Shown here in pieces: positions 26,501 through 35,378 of a stretch of 49,712 bases of DNA; the stretch's first letter is position 1; each line of letters begins with the position of its first letter. The stretch spans positions 1 to 49,712 of the forward strand of contig JAHQYN010000011.1 in assembly GCA_024421085.1 (NCBI GenBank), written 5' to 3'. The DNA comes from Acidimicrobiia bacterium (GTDB lineage: Bacteria; Actinomycetota; Acidimicrobiia; Acidimicrobiales; Aldehydirespiratoraceae). The notes below the pieces were generated by a model. The model ran no database searches. It had not been told where the DNA came from and was given only the letters and a program-made list of their open reading frames with translations. A program made the translations under genes and the position numbers.

Positions 26501-27341
26501 GCGCGGGCCCGGGAAATGCCAGACCGCTCAGCCGGCCGGCGACGAATGCCGACAACGGCAAGGCGACGATCCCCGCGATCACCACCAGTTTCATGGCGAC
26601 CCCGTAGGGAGTCGGGACTGTCAGGACTGTCGCTGCCACCGCCGCAGCGGTGAGTGCGCCCCGCCACTGCCTCGCCGGAGCCGCGCTGGACCATACGAGC
26701 ACGCCCACCGCTGCCGGCGCCAACACCGCGGCGATCGCCAGGTCGACGGAAGTGTCGTTGAACGTGAAGGGTTCCAGAGGCGACCAGCCCAACCAGTCCG
26801 TGATGAAGACGCGGCCGTCGGCTGCCGCCCCGAACAGCGCACTGCCGGCACCGAAACCGGCAGCGACGATCAACCTTGAGCTCCGCTCGGCACCGAACCG
26901 GCCCGCAACGACGAACGCCGCGACCGCGACCCCGAACGCCGAGAGCAGATCTAACGGCAGGTCCAGCCCGACGTTGACCATCACGATCAGCAACGAGGGA
27001 ACGACCATGTAGAACGTGAAGGCCGGGAAGCCCGCATACCAGTCGGGCGACCAGCCGGTCAGCCGGAGGTCCGGCAGCAACTCGTCACGCAGATAGGCCG
27101 GTGACCAGACATGGGCACCCAAGTCTCCACCGGTCGGGGTGGTGTCGGTGAACCACAACCAGGGCGACAGGTTCCAAACGACGAACAGAGTGACGCCGGC
27201 CACGACCACCGCGGTGAACACTGCCTGCATGTCGAGGGACCGATCGGCGATAAACCGCCGCAGGCCCGGGCGCCGGATCAGCGCAGGTCCGGCCTCAGAG
27301 CGCCGCGCGGGCGGGGTGGCACTGTCGGGGGACGGACTCAT
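23556..27341 (-). CDS. Large membrane protein fused to a dolichol-phosphate-type glycosyltransferase 2
   Basis: Of 1261 residues, the first 560 or so hold about a dozen hydrophobic helices and resemble the 6-pyruvoyl-tetrahydropterin-synthase-related membrane proteins, a GT-C-like class. A large extracytoplasmic region follows, then another helix near 895. The last 290 residues are a GT2 domain: LSVVVPAYCEAERI, VVDDGSPDDT, NQGKGAAVRAG, AFTDADLAYSP and the ALG5-type QCGCKAFRADVA. The C-terminal domain would load sugar on a polyprenyl phosphate, and the N-terminal part may transfer it outside. Such pairs are often separate genes; here they are one chain. The substrate is unknown. Confidence 0.8.
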   Translation of the reverse strand: MSPSPDSATPPARRSEAGPALIRRPGLRRFIADRSLDMQAVFTAVVVAGVTLFVVWNLSPWLWFTDTTPTGGDLGAHVWSPAYLRDELLPDLRLTGWSPDWYAGFPAFTFYMVVPSLLIVMVNVGLDLPLDLLSAFGVAVAAFVVAGRFGAERSSRLIVAAGFGAGSALFGAAADGRVFITDWLGWSPLEPFTFNDTSVDLAIAAVLAPAAVGVLVWSSAAPARQWRGALTAAAVAATVLTVPTPYGVAMKLVVIAGIVALPLSAFVAGRLSGLAFPGPALMALMTLPFIFDRSFNIYGGNLMSTMAGEFAYSLGLSVAMLFIGFAARGLASGSDRVAAAVLLALIGLLHLFAAFFALVALFALLVVRFGRREVFWVGVVGPVAALLAAFWVLPFAWNVAYLNDMGWGKERRYAAALWHRGDDLGNQSFLANDLPLQVFVVLAVVGVLVCVLRRVRIGIALGIVAAVFAAAFVLLPESRLWNVRILPFYYLSVYLLSGIAVAEVGRGAIWMLRPAPLDSGGSGARPPAVWAAVPAGLLTLVILTALAFPLRSVPFATTFQRTDAAGGAATLYGFSSIFGIESIRGWNGLATAEFNQGPGWLRYNFTGYEQKSGTVEYNELVSTMAEVGEEFGCGRSLWEFDSERLGTYGTTMAPMLLPHWTDGCIGSMEGLYFEASATTPYHFLLQSELSESPSRAQRDLPYSRLDVGKGVGGLETLGVRYYLAVSESAIAQARELEAFEEIAASGPWVVFLVKDQQIAVGLEQLPVVIEGLSAGGEHWLVPTVAAWESAEEIPLIAADGPAGWPRMSLDDLARQDADFAASVESGERVSEMRALADLLPDWLERVPTETAEVFDLAVDNDSISFSVDRIGFPVLVRASYFPNWEVSGADGPFRVAPNLMVVVPTETSVSLSYTRSAVQWIGLSATLLGLVLAVAAARRRWDRGDDGPPAFWDLAAPRAATPSRPATPEDAADVDYLPDPVPVGSVPVPAYSAATSSARGSAGLGDPIGELRLSVVVPAYCEAERIASTVAEIRSELDSLHVGGDLEIVVVDDGSPDDTARRATEAGADLVIELPANQGKGAAVRAGVLASRGRTVAFTDADLAYSPDQLLGLLAVVEAGCEVVIGNRYAELSVADRSVSGLRRLGSRAVNLFARTVLAGRYRDTQCGCKAFRADVAKALMAAGRIDGFAFDVELLHLAERCGYAVAEVPVRVVNSESSTVRAFKDGLRVARDVTMIRRLSRSGVYASSLDCYVVQPRGRG

Positions 27342-27430
27342 GGCGCTTCATTGTGCCATCTCCTTCGCACCGCCGTGCCCTCCCCGAGCCGCCTGGGCCG
27401 AGGGAACCCGGGATTTGCTTCGCTCGGTTC

Positions 27431-28225
27431 CTAGAGAAGCTGAGCAAGCAGGACGACCACGCTGGTGGCGTTGAATCCGACATGGATCCAAATCGGGGTG
27501 CCGAGACGGCCGGTCATCTGAAACGCAGTCGCGGCGACGATGCCGACCGCCAACAGACCTGGAAACTGGAGGAGCTGGAAGTGCGACGCCGCAAACAACG
27601 TCGAGGACCCCAACACCGCCAATACGGTGCCTGCCCGGCCAAGACCAGCCAGCAGCTCGGCCAGACCCCGATGCAGCAGGCCCCGATACAAGAACTCCTC
27701 GGCAATCGGCGCTCCCACCACGGTGAGCACGACCAGCGCCAGGATTCCCAGAGACGAATCAGCCGAAGCAACGAGATTCCGTGCCGGGGCCTCCAGCGAC
27801 TCGCTGTCGATGAAACGACTCATCGGCAGATAGACCAGCGGCACAAGCACAACCTGGGTGGCGATCCCCACAGCGAGACCCGCGCCGACGTCGCGCCCGG
27901 TCATCGCCCAGCCGAGGTCCCGCCGCAGCTTGAGCGTGGGGCGCCGGGCCAACAGGAACGGAACACCCACCAGACACAGCCACAACGGCACCGTCAGCAA
28001 CACTCGAGCCACCAGCGGAACACGGTTGTGATCGAGGGGAACCCCGGCCGCCAACTGTCCGGCCACGCGGCCGAAATCGTCACCGAGCCCCGAGGGAACG
28101 TTGAAGGACCAGCCCGCTGCACTGACCACGGAGGCGCCGATCAGTGCCGACACCACGATCCCTGCGGCAATCGCCACAAGAGCCAGCACCACCCGGCGAC
28201 CAGGCGTCGGTGAGCGCTCTGACAC
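27431..28225 (-). CDS. CPBP family intramembrane metalloprotease
   Basis: This 264-residue integral membrane protein has about seven hydrophobic segments. The CPBP (Abi/CAAX protease) motifs are visible: EEFLYRG near residue 172, ASHFQ near 213 and HVGFNA near 249. Rce1-like members cleave prenylated or bacteriocin-related substrates, but the substrate of this one is unknown. The start is a GTG at 28225. It lies between the large membrane protein and the DUF3499 gene on the same strand. Confidence 0.88.
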   Translation of the reverse strand: MSERSPTPGRRVVLALVAIAAGIVVSALIGASVVSAAGWSFNVPSGLGDDFGRVAGQLAAGVPLDHNRVPLVARVLLTVPLWLCLVGVPFLLARRPTLKLRRDLGWAMTGRDVGAGLAVGIATQVVLVPLVYLPMSRFIDSESLEAPARNLVASADSSLGILALVVLTVVGAPIAEEFLYRGLLHRGLAELLAGLGRAGTVLAVLGSSTLFAASHFQLLQFPGLLAVGIVAATAFQMTGRLGTPIWIHVGFNATSVVVLLAQLL

Positions 28226-28233
28226 CGCCGGTC

Positions 28234-28515
28234 CTAGCCGGCCCGACGAAGGTGGCTCGACCCGTCGCCGAGCACGCCGGCACCCATCTGCGATTCGAGC
28301 ACCGACCGCCCGCCGACGCGTCGGTCGCTCAACTCCCAGCCGCGCGGGGGCCGCGTCCGGTCGGCGTGGGCCGTGCAGAGATCGTGGTTGGCGGGTGAGT
28401 CATCGACGTGCAGATCGTCGATCCACACCATCTGCTGCGCGTAGCGGAACGACAGGGTCGCGGCGGCGAGTTGATGGCAGCCCGGTCGGGCGCAGCGACG
28501 GTTCACGATGGGCAC
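28234..28515 (-). CDS. DUF3499 family protein
   Basis: This 93-residue protein begins with RRCARPGCHQLAAATLSF, then LCTAHADRTRPPRGWELSD, giving cysteine pairs and a histidine suited to zinc binding. This matches the actinobacterial DUF3499 family of unknown function. The start is a GTG at 28515, eight bases separate its stop from the CPBP start, and it diverges from ftsH. Confidence 0.85.
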   Translation of the reverse strand: MPIVNRRCARPGCHQLAAATLSFRYAQQMVWIDDLHVDDSPANHDLCTAHADRTRPPRGWELSDRRVGGRSVLESQMGAGVLGDGSSHLRRAG

Positions 28516-28573
28516 CGTACCGTCTCGGCGCGGTCAAGACGGGGATATCCCGCAGCGGGGATACGCTCTAGCC

Positions 28574-30568
28574 ATGGCGTCCAGCCCCCCTCCACCTCCC
28601 CCACCACTTCCACCGCCGCCCCCGCCGCCGCAAGCGGGCGACCGCGAGAACTCCGAAGGCAAGGGCGCAACCAGACGCGAGACTCCGAGATGGTCGCGTT
28701 ACATTCTGTGGATCGCCGTCGGCACCCTGCTCACGGTGATGCTCGTCAACTACCTGACCGGTGGCGACTCCCGCGAGCAGGTCACCTACTCCAACTTCTT
28801 GGCGAGCGTCGTCGAAGGCGAGGTGGAAGAGGTCACCTACGACAACAACGACGGCGGGATCGTCTTCGCGACCGCGCTCGGCGACTTCGAGACGACCGGC
28901 CCCACACCGCTGCCCGACGCCGACCACAACCTGATCGGCGAGAACACCAGGCTCGAGTTCGAGACGCCCAAGCCGAACTTCTTCACCTCTATCTTCCCGA
29001 TCCTGCTGCCGGTGCTGCTGCTCATCGGTTTCTTCTTCTGGATGCAGCGCCGAGCGCAGGGGCAGCTGGGCAACATCATGTCGGTCGGCCGAAGCAAGGC
29101 CAAGACCTACTCGACCGAACGCCCCGGGACCACCTTCGACGACGTGGCGGGCTACGAGGGCGTCAAGCAGGAGATCACCGAGATCGTCGAGTTCTTGAAA
29201 CACCCCGCTCCGTTCGCCGAGATCGGCGCCCGCGTCCCCAAAGGAGTGATGCTGGTCGGCCCTCCAGGCACCGGCAAGACCCTCATCGCCAAAGCGGTGG
29301 CAGGCGAGGCGGGTGTTCCCTTCCTCTCCGTCACGGGCTCGGACTTCATGGAGATGTTCGTGGGGGTCGGCGCCAGCCGGGTGCGAGACCTCTTCGACTC
29401 GGCCCGCAAGATGGGCAAGGCGATCATCTTCATAGACGAGATCGACTCGATCGGGCGCAAACGCGGCGCCGGCCTCGGCGGCGGGCACGACGAGCGCGAG
29501 CAGACCCTCAACCAGATGCTGGCCGAAATGGACGGCTTCGAGCCGACCGACGGGATCGTGATGATGGCCGCCACCAATCGGCCCGACATTCTCGATCCGG
29601 CACTGCTGCGCCCGGGTCGCTTCGACCGGCAGGTGGTCGTGCCGCTGCCGGAACTCGACGACCGCAAGAAGATCCTCGCGGTTCATCTCAAGGGCAAGCG
29701 CACCACCGAAGACGTGGACGTAGACCTGGTCGCCCGAGGCGCCCCCGGCATGAGCGGCGCCGATCTCGCCAACCTGGTCAACGAGGCGGCACTGTTCGCG
29801 GTCCGCCGCGGCCGTGACCAGATCGACGCCGTCGACTTCGACTCTGCGAGAGACCGGGTGATCCTGGGCATCGAGCGACTGTCGGTGGCCCAGAGCCCGG
29901 AGAACCTGGAACGCACGGCCTACCACGAAGCCGGCCACGCCCTGTGCGCCGCGGTGCAGGACAACCACGATCCCGTCCACAAGGTCACGATCATTCCCAC
30001 CGGCATGGCGCTGGGCGTGACCATGACGCTGCCCACCGAGGACCGCCACACCCTCGACAAGGCCGAGGCCGAGGCACGCATGGTCATGGCCATGGGCGGC
30101 AGGGTGGCGGAGTCGATGGTGTTCGACGAGTTCTCCTCGGGTGCCGCCAACGACCTCGCCCAGGCGACCGGCATCGCCCGTCTGATGGTCACCGAGTGGG
30201 GCATGAGCTCCGCGGTCGGGCCCATGTCGCTGGCCGACGGCGGACCGGTCTTCCTCGGTGCCGACATGATGCAGTCGAAGAACTACTCACCCGACACCGC
30301 CAAGCTCGTCGACACCGAGATCCGCCGGATCCTCACCGAGTCGGAGGACCGCTGCCGGGAGCTTCTCACGGAGTACCGCAACGGTCTCGACCTCGTGGCC
30401 AGGGCCCTGCTGGAGCATGAGACCATCTCGGGCGACGAAGTGGAGCGGCTAATCGCGCTGGCGCGAACGGGGCCGGTCACCGAGCACAACGCCGAGCCTT
30501 CGGTGGTGCCCAAGACAGGCCTGCAACAGCCGATCCCGGCTGAAGCGGCTGTCGCTGAGGACTACTGA
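28574..30568 (+). CDS. ftsH: ATP-dependent zinc metalloprotease FtsH
   Basis: This 664-residue membrane AAA protease has a proline tract (residues 5-19) at the N-terminus, two transmembrane helices (about 43-62 and 138-157), Walker A GPPGTGKT (229-236), Walker B IIFIDEID, the second region of homology [19 protein letters not shown] and the zinc motif HEAGH near 452. It degrades membrane and some soluble proteins. The ATG at 28574 is used; the upstream open frame would extend into the divergent DUF3499 promoter. The proline-rich head is unusual for FtsH. Confidence 0.96.
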   Translation: MASSPPPPPPPLPPPPPPPQAGDRENSEGKGATRRETPRWSRYILWIAVGTLLTVMLVNYLTGGDSREQVTYSNFLASVVEGEVEEVTYDNNDGGIVFATALGDFETTGPTPLPDADHNLIGENTRLEFETPKPNFFTSIFPILLPVLLLIGFFFWMQRRAQGQLGNIMSVGRSKAKTYSTERPGTTFDDVAGYEGVKQEITEIVEFLKHPAPFAEIGARVPKGVMLVGPPGTGKTLIAKAVAGEAGVPFLSVTGSDFMEMFVGVGASRVRDLFDSARKMGKAIIFIDEIDSIGRKRGAGLGGGHDEREQTLNQMLAEMDGFEPTDGIVMMAATNRPDILDPALLRPGRFDRQVVVPLPELDDRKKILAVHLKGKRTTEDVDVDLVARGAPGMSGADLANLVNEAALFAVRRGRDQIDAVDFDSARDRVILGIERLSVAQSPENLERTAYHEAGHALCAAVQDNHDPVHKVTIIPTGMALGVTMTLPTEDRHTLDKAEAEARMVMAMGGRVAESMVFDEFSSGAANDLAQATGIARLMVTEWGMSSAVGPMSLADGGPVFLGADMMQSKNYSPDTAKLVDTEIRRILTESEDRCRELLTEYRNGLDLVARALLEHETISGDEVERLIALARTGPVTEHNAEPSVVPKTGLQQPIPAEAAVAEDY

Positions 30569-30580
30569 CCGACGCTCAGC

Positions 30581-31054
30581 ATGGACCTTCTGCTTCTGGT
30601 CCTGGGCGGTGTGGCGGTCGCTTTGCTGGTTGCGTCGCTGCTGAGTCAAAGGCAGAGCCCGGCACCTGCAGCCAACACCGGCACGATCCCCCGGCAACTC
30701 GACCGCAACGATTTCCACGGCGCAGACCAGCCCTGGCTCGTCGCGGTGTTCACCGCGTCGAGTTGCGCGACGTGTGCCGGGGTGATGGAGCGGGCCGAGC
30801 ATCTGGCCAGCAGCCAAGTATGCGTTCAGGAACTGGAACTGGGCGCTGAGGCGACGATGCACGAACGCTACGGCGTCGATGCGGTGCCCATGCTGCTCAT
30901 CGCCGACCAGACGGGTGCGGTGCGGCGCGCTTTCGTCGGCCCCACCACCGCTGCGGACCTCTGGGCCTCGTTGGCCGAACTCCGCGAACCTCCCAGCGGC
31001 GACACGCCAACCCCATCGATGGGTGGTGGAGATCGGAACCCGACTGAGCAATGA
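30581..31054 (+). CDS. Membrane-anchored thioredoxin-like protein
   Basis: The 157-residue protein has an N-terminal helix (LLLLVLGGVAVALLVASLL) and a thioredoxin fold with the redox motif CATC in FTASSCATCAGVMERAE, followed by cis-Pro AVPMLLIAD. The helix should place the domain outside the cytoplasm, or the protein may be an uncleaved signal anchor. It lies 12 bases after ftsH and is probably co-transcribed. The partner is unknown. Confidence 0.75.
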   Translation: MDLLLLVLGGVAVALLVASLLSQRQSPAPAANTGTIPRQLDRNDFHGADQPWLVAVFTASSCATCAGVMERAEHLASSQVCVQELELGAEATMHERYGVDAVPMLLIADQTGAVRRAFVGPTTAADLWASLAELREPPSGDTPTPSMGGGDRNPTEQ

Positions 31055-31165
31055 TGGGCGGCACGACCGGCCTGCCAACAAGAGTCCGCGTCTTGATTCA
31101 CGGTGATGTTCACAACCGTCGGGCCAGCCAACACCGTGCACACACCCTACTCGCTCAGCAGTCGC

Positions 31166-32287
31166 CTAGTCGTCGCCTTGCGGCTCGGGATCAGCGCCGA
31201 CATCGTCCTTCTTCTCAGAGACCGGCCTTTCCACGGAATCGGCCGCGGAATCGGACTTGCCGGCCGGCAAGATCTGCTTGGCCTCTCCCACCGCGTCCGC
31301 ATTCCGGTGCCAGACCGTCTGCTGCGGGAACGGTATCTCGATCCCGGCCTCGTCCAAGGCAACCTTGAGACGCATGCGCAGTTCCCGCTCCACGGCCCAT
31401 TGCTTGGAGGGTTCAGTCTTTACCACCAGCCGCAACGCGACTGCCGAAGCACCGAGGTCCTGGACGCCCCAGACCTCTGGACGCTCCATCAACTCGTCAC
31501 CGCCCCATTCGGGGTCTGCCCAGAGCTCGTCGCCGACACGCTGGATGACTTCGCGCGCCACATCGAGGTCGGTGTCGTAGGCCACTTCCACATCCAACAG
31601 GGCGCGCGACCAGAGCTGGCTCGAGTTCCCAACCCTGGCGATCGTGCCGTTGGGAACATGCCAGACCGTTCCCTTCACGTCGCGGATGGTCGTTGAGCGC
31701 AAAGACACCTTCTCGACGGTGCCCGAGGCGCTGCCGACGTCGACGATGTCGCCGACCCCGTACTGGTCCTCGATCAGCATGAACAACCCCGACAGGAAGT
31801 CCTTGACGATCGACTGGGCCCCGAAACCCAGTGCCAGACCGCCGATACCGGCGCCGGCGATCAGAGGTGCCAAGTCGATGTCGAGCTGGCCGAGGATCAT
31901 GAACAGGGCCACTATCCAGATTGCCGCGACGCCGATGCTCCGCAGGACCAGCCCGATGGTCTCGGCACGCGCCGAAGCACGCTTTAGTTCCCGCTCCTCC
32001 ATCAACAGCTTGCCCGGCCCGCGCTCACGGAGCGACTGCAGACGGGGGTCCGTCGGCGAGTTGGCGATGGTCCGGGCGAACTTCAGTATCGACTTCTGGA
32101 CGAGTTTCGACACGACCCAGGCGAGGACCACGATCAGCAGTATCCGGATGGGCCGGTCGAGCAGCCAGTCCGCGCCCGTGGCGAGGAGCTCGTTGTTGGT
32201 CAATTCAAAGACCGCCTCGCAGATGTAGGAACCATCAGCCCCGCAGGCGTCGAGCAAGCCCTCGGTCTGTGCCAGCAAATTCGTCAT
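31166..32287 (-). CDS. MscS-type mechanosensitive channel
   Basis: This 373-residue protein has several hydrophobic helices, a pore-lining segment (DLAPLIAGAGIGGLALGFGAQ) and the following beta domain (IVDVGSASGTVEKVSLRSTTIRD and VWHVPNG). These are the standard small-conductance channel signatures. The C-terminal 70 residues are charged and probably disordered. The gene is monocistronic and divergent from the molybdate operon. Confidence 0.92.
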   Translation of the reverse strand: MTNLLAQTEGLLDACGADGSYICEAVFELTNNELLATGADWLLDRPIRILLIVVLAWVVSKLVQKSILKFARTIANSPTDPRLQSLRERGPGKLLMEERELKRASARAETIGLVLRSIGVAAIWIVALFMILGQLDIDLAPLIAGAGIGGLALGFGAQSIVKDFLSGLFMLIEDQYGVGDIVDVGSASGTVEKVSLRSTTIRDVKGTVWHVPNGTIARVGNSSQLWSRALLDVEVAYDTDLDVAREVIQRVGDELWADPEWGGDELMERPEVWGVQDLGASAVALRLVVKTEPSKQWAVERELRMRLKVALDEAGIEIPFPQQTVWHRNADAVGEAKQILPAGKSDSAADSVERPVSEKKDDVGADPEPQGDD

Positions 32288-32374
32288 GGACTGAGACTAC
32301 GGCAGAGCCGGACGCCTCGGGTGGACTTGTCGGCCTGTGGGCCTGCCGGGCGGTCGCCGAAAATTGCATTACTG

Positions 32375-32395
32375 CCGCAAATCATAGGTTTGCGG
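32375..32395. promoter_or_regulatory. Candidate operator of the molybdate operon
   Basis: CCGCAAA and TTTGCGG form a 7+7 inverted repeat around seven bases, ending 15 bases before the ATG at 32411. The position fits a repressor site at the promoter of the mod operon, perhaps for the HTH protein encoded first in it. Confidence 0.5.
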
Positions 32396-32410
32396 TATGT
32401 TTTTGTTTCG

Positions 32411-32800
32411 ATGCACAGGTTTCGCATAGGAGAAGCAGCGCAACTGCTGGGGGTCAGCGTAGACACGGTTCGCCGCTGGGCGGACCAGGGCCGCCTCAAG
32501 ACCCAACGCACACCGGGCGGTCAGCGAGAGATCGCCGGACCTGAACTGGCGCGTCTGGCACTCGAGCTCGCCGAGGCACCCCACGACGAGACCCGCTCCG
32601 TCTCGGCACGCAACCGTTTCCCCGGGCTGGTGACCCGGGTGGTCCGCGACACGGTGATGGCCCAGGTCGAGATACAGGCCGGGCCCCACCGAGTCGTGTC
32701 GCTCATCTCCGCGGAGGCAGCCGACGACCTCGGCTTGGAACCCGGAGTCAGGGCCGTGGCCTCCATCAAATCGACCGCAGTCGTAATCGAACGAGCCTGA
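32411..32800 (+). CDS. HTH-Mop (molybdate-responsive) regulator
   Basis: The 129-residue protein has an N-terminal MerR-type excisionase-like HTH (FRIGEAAQLLGVSVDTVRRWADQGRL) and a C-terminal molybdopterin-binding TOBE/Mop domain (ARNRFPGLVTRVVRDTVMAQVEIQAG...VSLIS). Such fusions bind molybdate and regulate its transport. The longer frame from 32321 would include the operator, so the ATG at 32411 is preferred. Its stop overlaps the start of modA. Confidence 0.88.
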   Translation: MHRFRIGEAAQLLGVSVDTVRRWADQGRLKTQRTPGGQREIAGPELARLALELAEAPHDETRSVSARNRFPGLVTRVVRDTVMAQVEIQAGPHRVVSLISAEAADDLGLEPGVRAVASIKSTAVVIERA

Positions 32801-33660
32801 TGCACCAGACCCTCAAGAAGCTGCTGAAGCGGACCGCGTCGGCGATCGCGCTGGCTTGTGCGCTCTGCGCATGTTCAGCGGACGACGGCAGGACTGTGAT
32901 CTTCGCGGCGTCATCGCTGGCTGCGGTCACCGACGACATAGACGATGCGCTCGAAGCAGGCGGCATCGACCCGCCCGAATGGGTGCCGGGCGCAAGCTCC
33001 CGACTCATCGCGCAGGTCCGCGACGGTGCCAGGCCAGACATCGTCATCTCCGCCGACGACACCCAGCTGAGGGGAATCCTCGGTCTCGGTTATGTGGTCG
33101 TGGAAGAACCGCGGATAACCAACCGGCTGGTGCTGGCAGTCGCCGATGGCAACCCTGCACAGCTGACGAGCATCGACGACCTGAGCCTGGACGGGCCCTT
33201 GATCGGGCTGTGCGCGCCCGAAGTCCCCTGCGGTGCCGCCGCGCTGCGGATCGCCGCCGAGTTCGGGATCACTATCCGCCCCGACACCGCCGAACCCAAC
33301 GTCCGCGCCCTAGCACACAAACTCGCCAACGGGGAACTCGACGCCGGGCTCGTCTACGCCACCGACGCCCGCAGCCTCGGACTCCAGACGATCGCCGACG
33401 CCCGGATCGCTGAGCACGGCGACTGCTCCAACCCGGCAGTCACGCAGTACGGGATCGCCGCGCTCGCTGGCTCCGCCTCCGCCGGCGACGGCTCCACCGC
33501 TGGCACCGGCTCCACCGCTGGTGACGGCTCCTCCGCTGGTGACGGCTCCTCCGCTGGTGACGGCTCCGCCGACGAAGGACACCTAAGGGCGCGAGTCGCA
33601 AAGTACCTGCCGGTCGAGGCGCTGGCCCGAGGCGGCTTCGAGCTGGGGTCCTGCCGATGA
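32800..33660 (+). CDS. modA: Molybdate-binding lipoprotein ModA
   Basis: This 286-residue protein has a signal peptide with lipobox ALCAC and lipidated Cys near residue 25. The binding-protein body has VIFAASSLAAVTDDI, GASSRLIAQVRDGARPDIVISAD, LVLAVADGNP and LDAGLVYATDAR. Near the C-terminus a glycine/serine/aspartate stretch of STAGDG-type units (about residues 224-258) interrupts the fold, which normal ModA lacks. The start overlaps the regulator stop. Confidence 0.93.
   Translation: MHQTLKKLLKRTASAIALACALCACSADDGRTVIFAASSLAAVTDDIDDALEAGGIDPPEWVPGASSRLIAQVRDGARPDIVISADDTQLRGILGLGYVVVEEPRITNRLVLAVADGNPAQLTSIDDLSLDGPLIGLCAPEVPCGAAALRIAAEFGITIRPDTAEPNVRALAHKLANGELDAGLVYATDARSLGLQTIADARIAEHGDCSNPAVTQYGIAALAGSASAGDGSTAGTGSTAGDGSSAGDGSSAGDGSADEGHLRARVAKYLPVEALARGGFELGSCR
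33478..33570. repeat. 18-bp repeats coding SAGDGS units in modA
   Basis: Five or six copies of an 18-base unit like GGCTCCTCCGCTGGTGAC code for alternating Ser/Ala-Gly-Asp-Gly residues. The repeat lies in frame, so it adds a flexible loop rather than breaking the gene. Confidence 0.85.
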
Positions 33661-34516
33661 TCCGCATCCGGCGCGCCCCGGCAGCGCTGCTGGTCCCGGC
33701 GACGCTGGCCGTTGCGTTGCTGGTCGTACCACTCGTGGGGCTGATGCAGCGCGCTCCGTGGTCTTCGCTGGGCTCGCGACTCGTCGACGAAGCGGTCCTC
33801 GAAGCCGTCAGGGTCTCGCTCATCGTCAGCTTCAGCGCGGCGGGGCTCTGCCTGGTCCTGGGTCTGCCGCTGGCGTGGGTCCTGGCCCGAGTCGACCTGC
33901 CGTTCCCGAGGCTTGTGCGGGCCGTGGTGGTGCTGCCGATGTGCCTGCCCCCCGGGGTGGCCGCGCCGGCCTGCGTTTCCCGGGTGTTGGGCGGGGCGTG
34001 GTGATGCTGCCGATGGTCCTGCCGCCGGTGGTGGCCGGCACGGCCCTGCTGTTCGCCCTCGGCCGCCGTGGACTCGTGGGCCAGTGGCTCGACAACTGGT
34101 TCGGCGTGACGCTTCCCTTCACGACGGCGGGCACGATCCTGGCCGCAACTTTCGTCTCTCTGCCCTTCTTCGTCACAACTGTCGAGAGCGCTCTCGTCGC
34201 ACAGGGGCGCGACCTCGAAGAAGCCGCCGCGGTCAACGCAGCCGGGCCGATGACAGCTTTCGCAACGGTCACTGTGCCGTCGATTCGCGCTGCGATCGGT
34301 GCCGGTCTGGCGCTCGGCTGGGCCCGCGCGCTCGGCGAGTTCGGGGCCACGATCACCTTCGCGGGAAGCCTCGGCGGGCGCACCCGCACACTGCCCCTGC
34401 AGACGTTTCTGGCTCTCGAATCCGATCCCGAGTCCGCGGTGGCGATCAGCGTGCTGCTGCTGGCGGTCAGTCTCGGAGTGCTCGTGGCCCTGCGCGGCAG
34501 GTGGCTGACCCGATGA
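33657..34516 (+). pseudogene. modB: Molybdate ABC transporter permease with a 74-bp frame-breaking duplication
   Basis: The first frame (33657-34004) gives a good ModB N-terminus with several helices up to LPFPRLVRAVVVLPM, then runs into a stop. The rest, VVMLPMVLPPVVAGTALLFALGRRG to the EAAAVNAAGP cytoplasmic loop and the stop at 34516, is in the next frame. About 74 bases after the first GTGGTGGTGCTGCCGATG the same sequence occurs again with mismatches, and removing one copy (74 bases) restores one continuous permease. The duplicate reads like a diverged or error-rich copy. Stop and modC start overlap. Confidence 0.85.
33921..34075. repeat. Imperfect 74-bp tandem duplication inside modB
   Basis: The stretch from about 33921 resembles that from about 33995, including GTGGTGnTGCTGCCGATG and later GTGGCCG and CGGCC. 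The similarity persists with increasing mismatch. Since 74 is not a multiple of three, it shifts the reading frame. Confidence 0.8.
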
Positions 34517-35175
34517 GCGCCGAGGTCCGTCGGCGCCGACTCGAACCCGTTCAGATCGAGGTTCGCGGAGTGGTGAGACGCGACGCCTTCACGCTGTCGC
34601 TCGATGTTGCCCTCGACCAGGAACGCATCGCAGTCGTAGGCCCCAACGGTGCTGGCAAGACCACACTGCTGCGCCTGATCGCGGGGCTCGAACGGCTCTG
34701 GACCGGCGAGCTGAAGATCGACGGGCAACTCCTCGACGACGGCTCGTCGACGTTCATCGCCGCCCATCAGCGAAGCGTGGCGCTGGCGTTCCAGGACCAC
34801 CGCCTGTTCGGTCACCTGCGGATCATCGACAATGTGGCCTATCCCCTGCGTCGGGCAGGGCTGAAACGGGCCGCGGCCCGTGAGCTGGCAGCCGGCCACC
34901 TCGCCTCGGTCGGCCTCACCGATGTCGCGGTCATGCGACCCGCGCAACTGTCGGGCGGTCAGCGCCAGCGGGCCTCGATCGCCCGGGCACTCGCCACGCC
35001 CGCTCAGGTCCTGCTGCTCGACGAGCCGCTCGCCTCAGTCGACGACCAGAGCCGCACGGCCCTGCGAAACCTGCTGATCAACGCCGACCACCGCACGGTC
35101 GTCTGGGTGACCCACGACCCCGACGACGCCAAATACGCCGACAGCACCGTCACGCTCCCGCCGAACAACACCTGA
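34513..35175 (+). CDS. modC: Molybdate ABC transporter ATP-binding protein
   Basis: This 220-residue ABC ATPase has Walker A GPNGAGKTT near residue 44, Q-loop FQDHRLF, signature LSGGQRQRAS, Walker B LLLDEPLASVD and the H-loop VWVTHDPDDA. It lacks the C-terminal TOBE domain of long ModC, as in some actinobacteria; molybdate sensing may lie in the HTH-Mop regulator instead. The ATG at 34513 overlaps the modB stop. Confidence 0.92.
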   Translation: MSAEVRRRRLEPVQIEVRGVVRRDAFTLSLDVALDQERIAVVGPNGAGKTTLLRLIAGLERLWTGELKIDGQLLDDGSSTFIAAHQRSVALAFQDHRLFGHLRIIDNVAYPLRRAGLKRAAARELAAGHLASVGLTDVAVMRPAQLSGGQRQRASIARALATPAQVLLLDEPLASVDDQSRTALRNLLINADHRTVVWVTHDPDDAKYADSTVTLPPNNT

Positions 35176-35215
35176 AACCTCCCAAAGCGGTGCTGAGCGT
35201 CGACAAAAACTGGAC

Positions 35216-35265
35216 GGCGGTGGCGGTGGAGCACTCCTCCTCCCCCAAGGATGTGCACCACCGCC
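35216..35265. terminator. Candidate hairpin between convergent modC and the DUF1214-like gene
   Basis: GGCGGTGG (35216-35223, repeated at 35222-35229) can pair with CCACCGCC (35258-35265). The two convergent genes end nearby, so it may serve as a terminator for one or both. No T-run is seen. Confidence 0.35.
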
Positions 35266-35378
35266 CCGCACTCAAGGGGCACATGGCCCCGGAACTCGCA
35301 GACCGAACCGACATGTGACGGATGCCACATCTTGGGCCAAAACGGCCCCGTCGTCAAGCGGGACCGCTCACGTCGGCA

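Noticed and set aside
28568-30049. Minus-strand open frame opposite ftsH
   Set aside because: It is an antisense shadow of a well-conserved ftsH; composition is Gly/Val/Asp-rich as expected from reverse-frame high-GC DNA.
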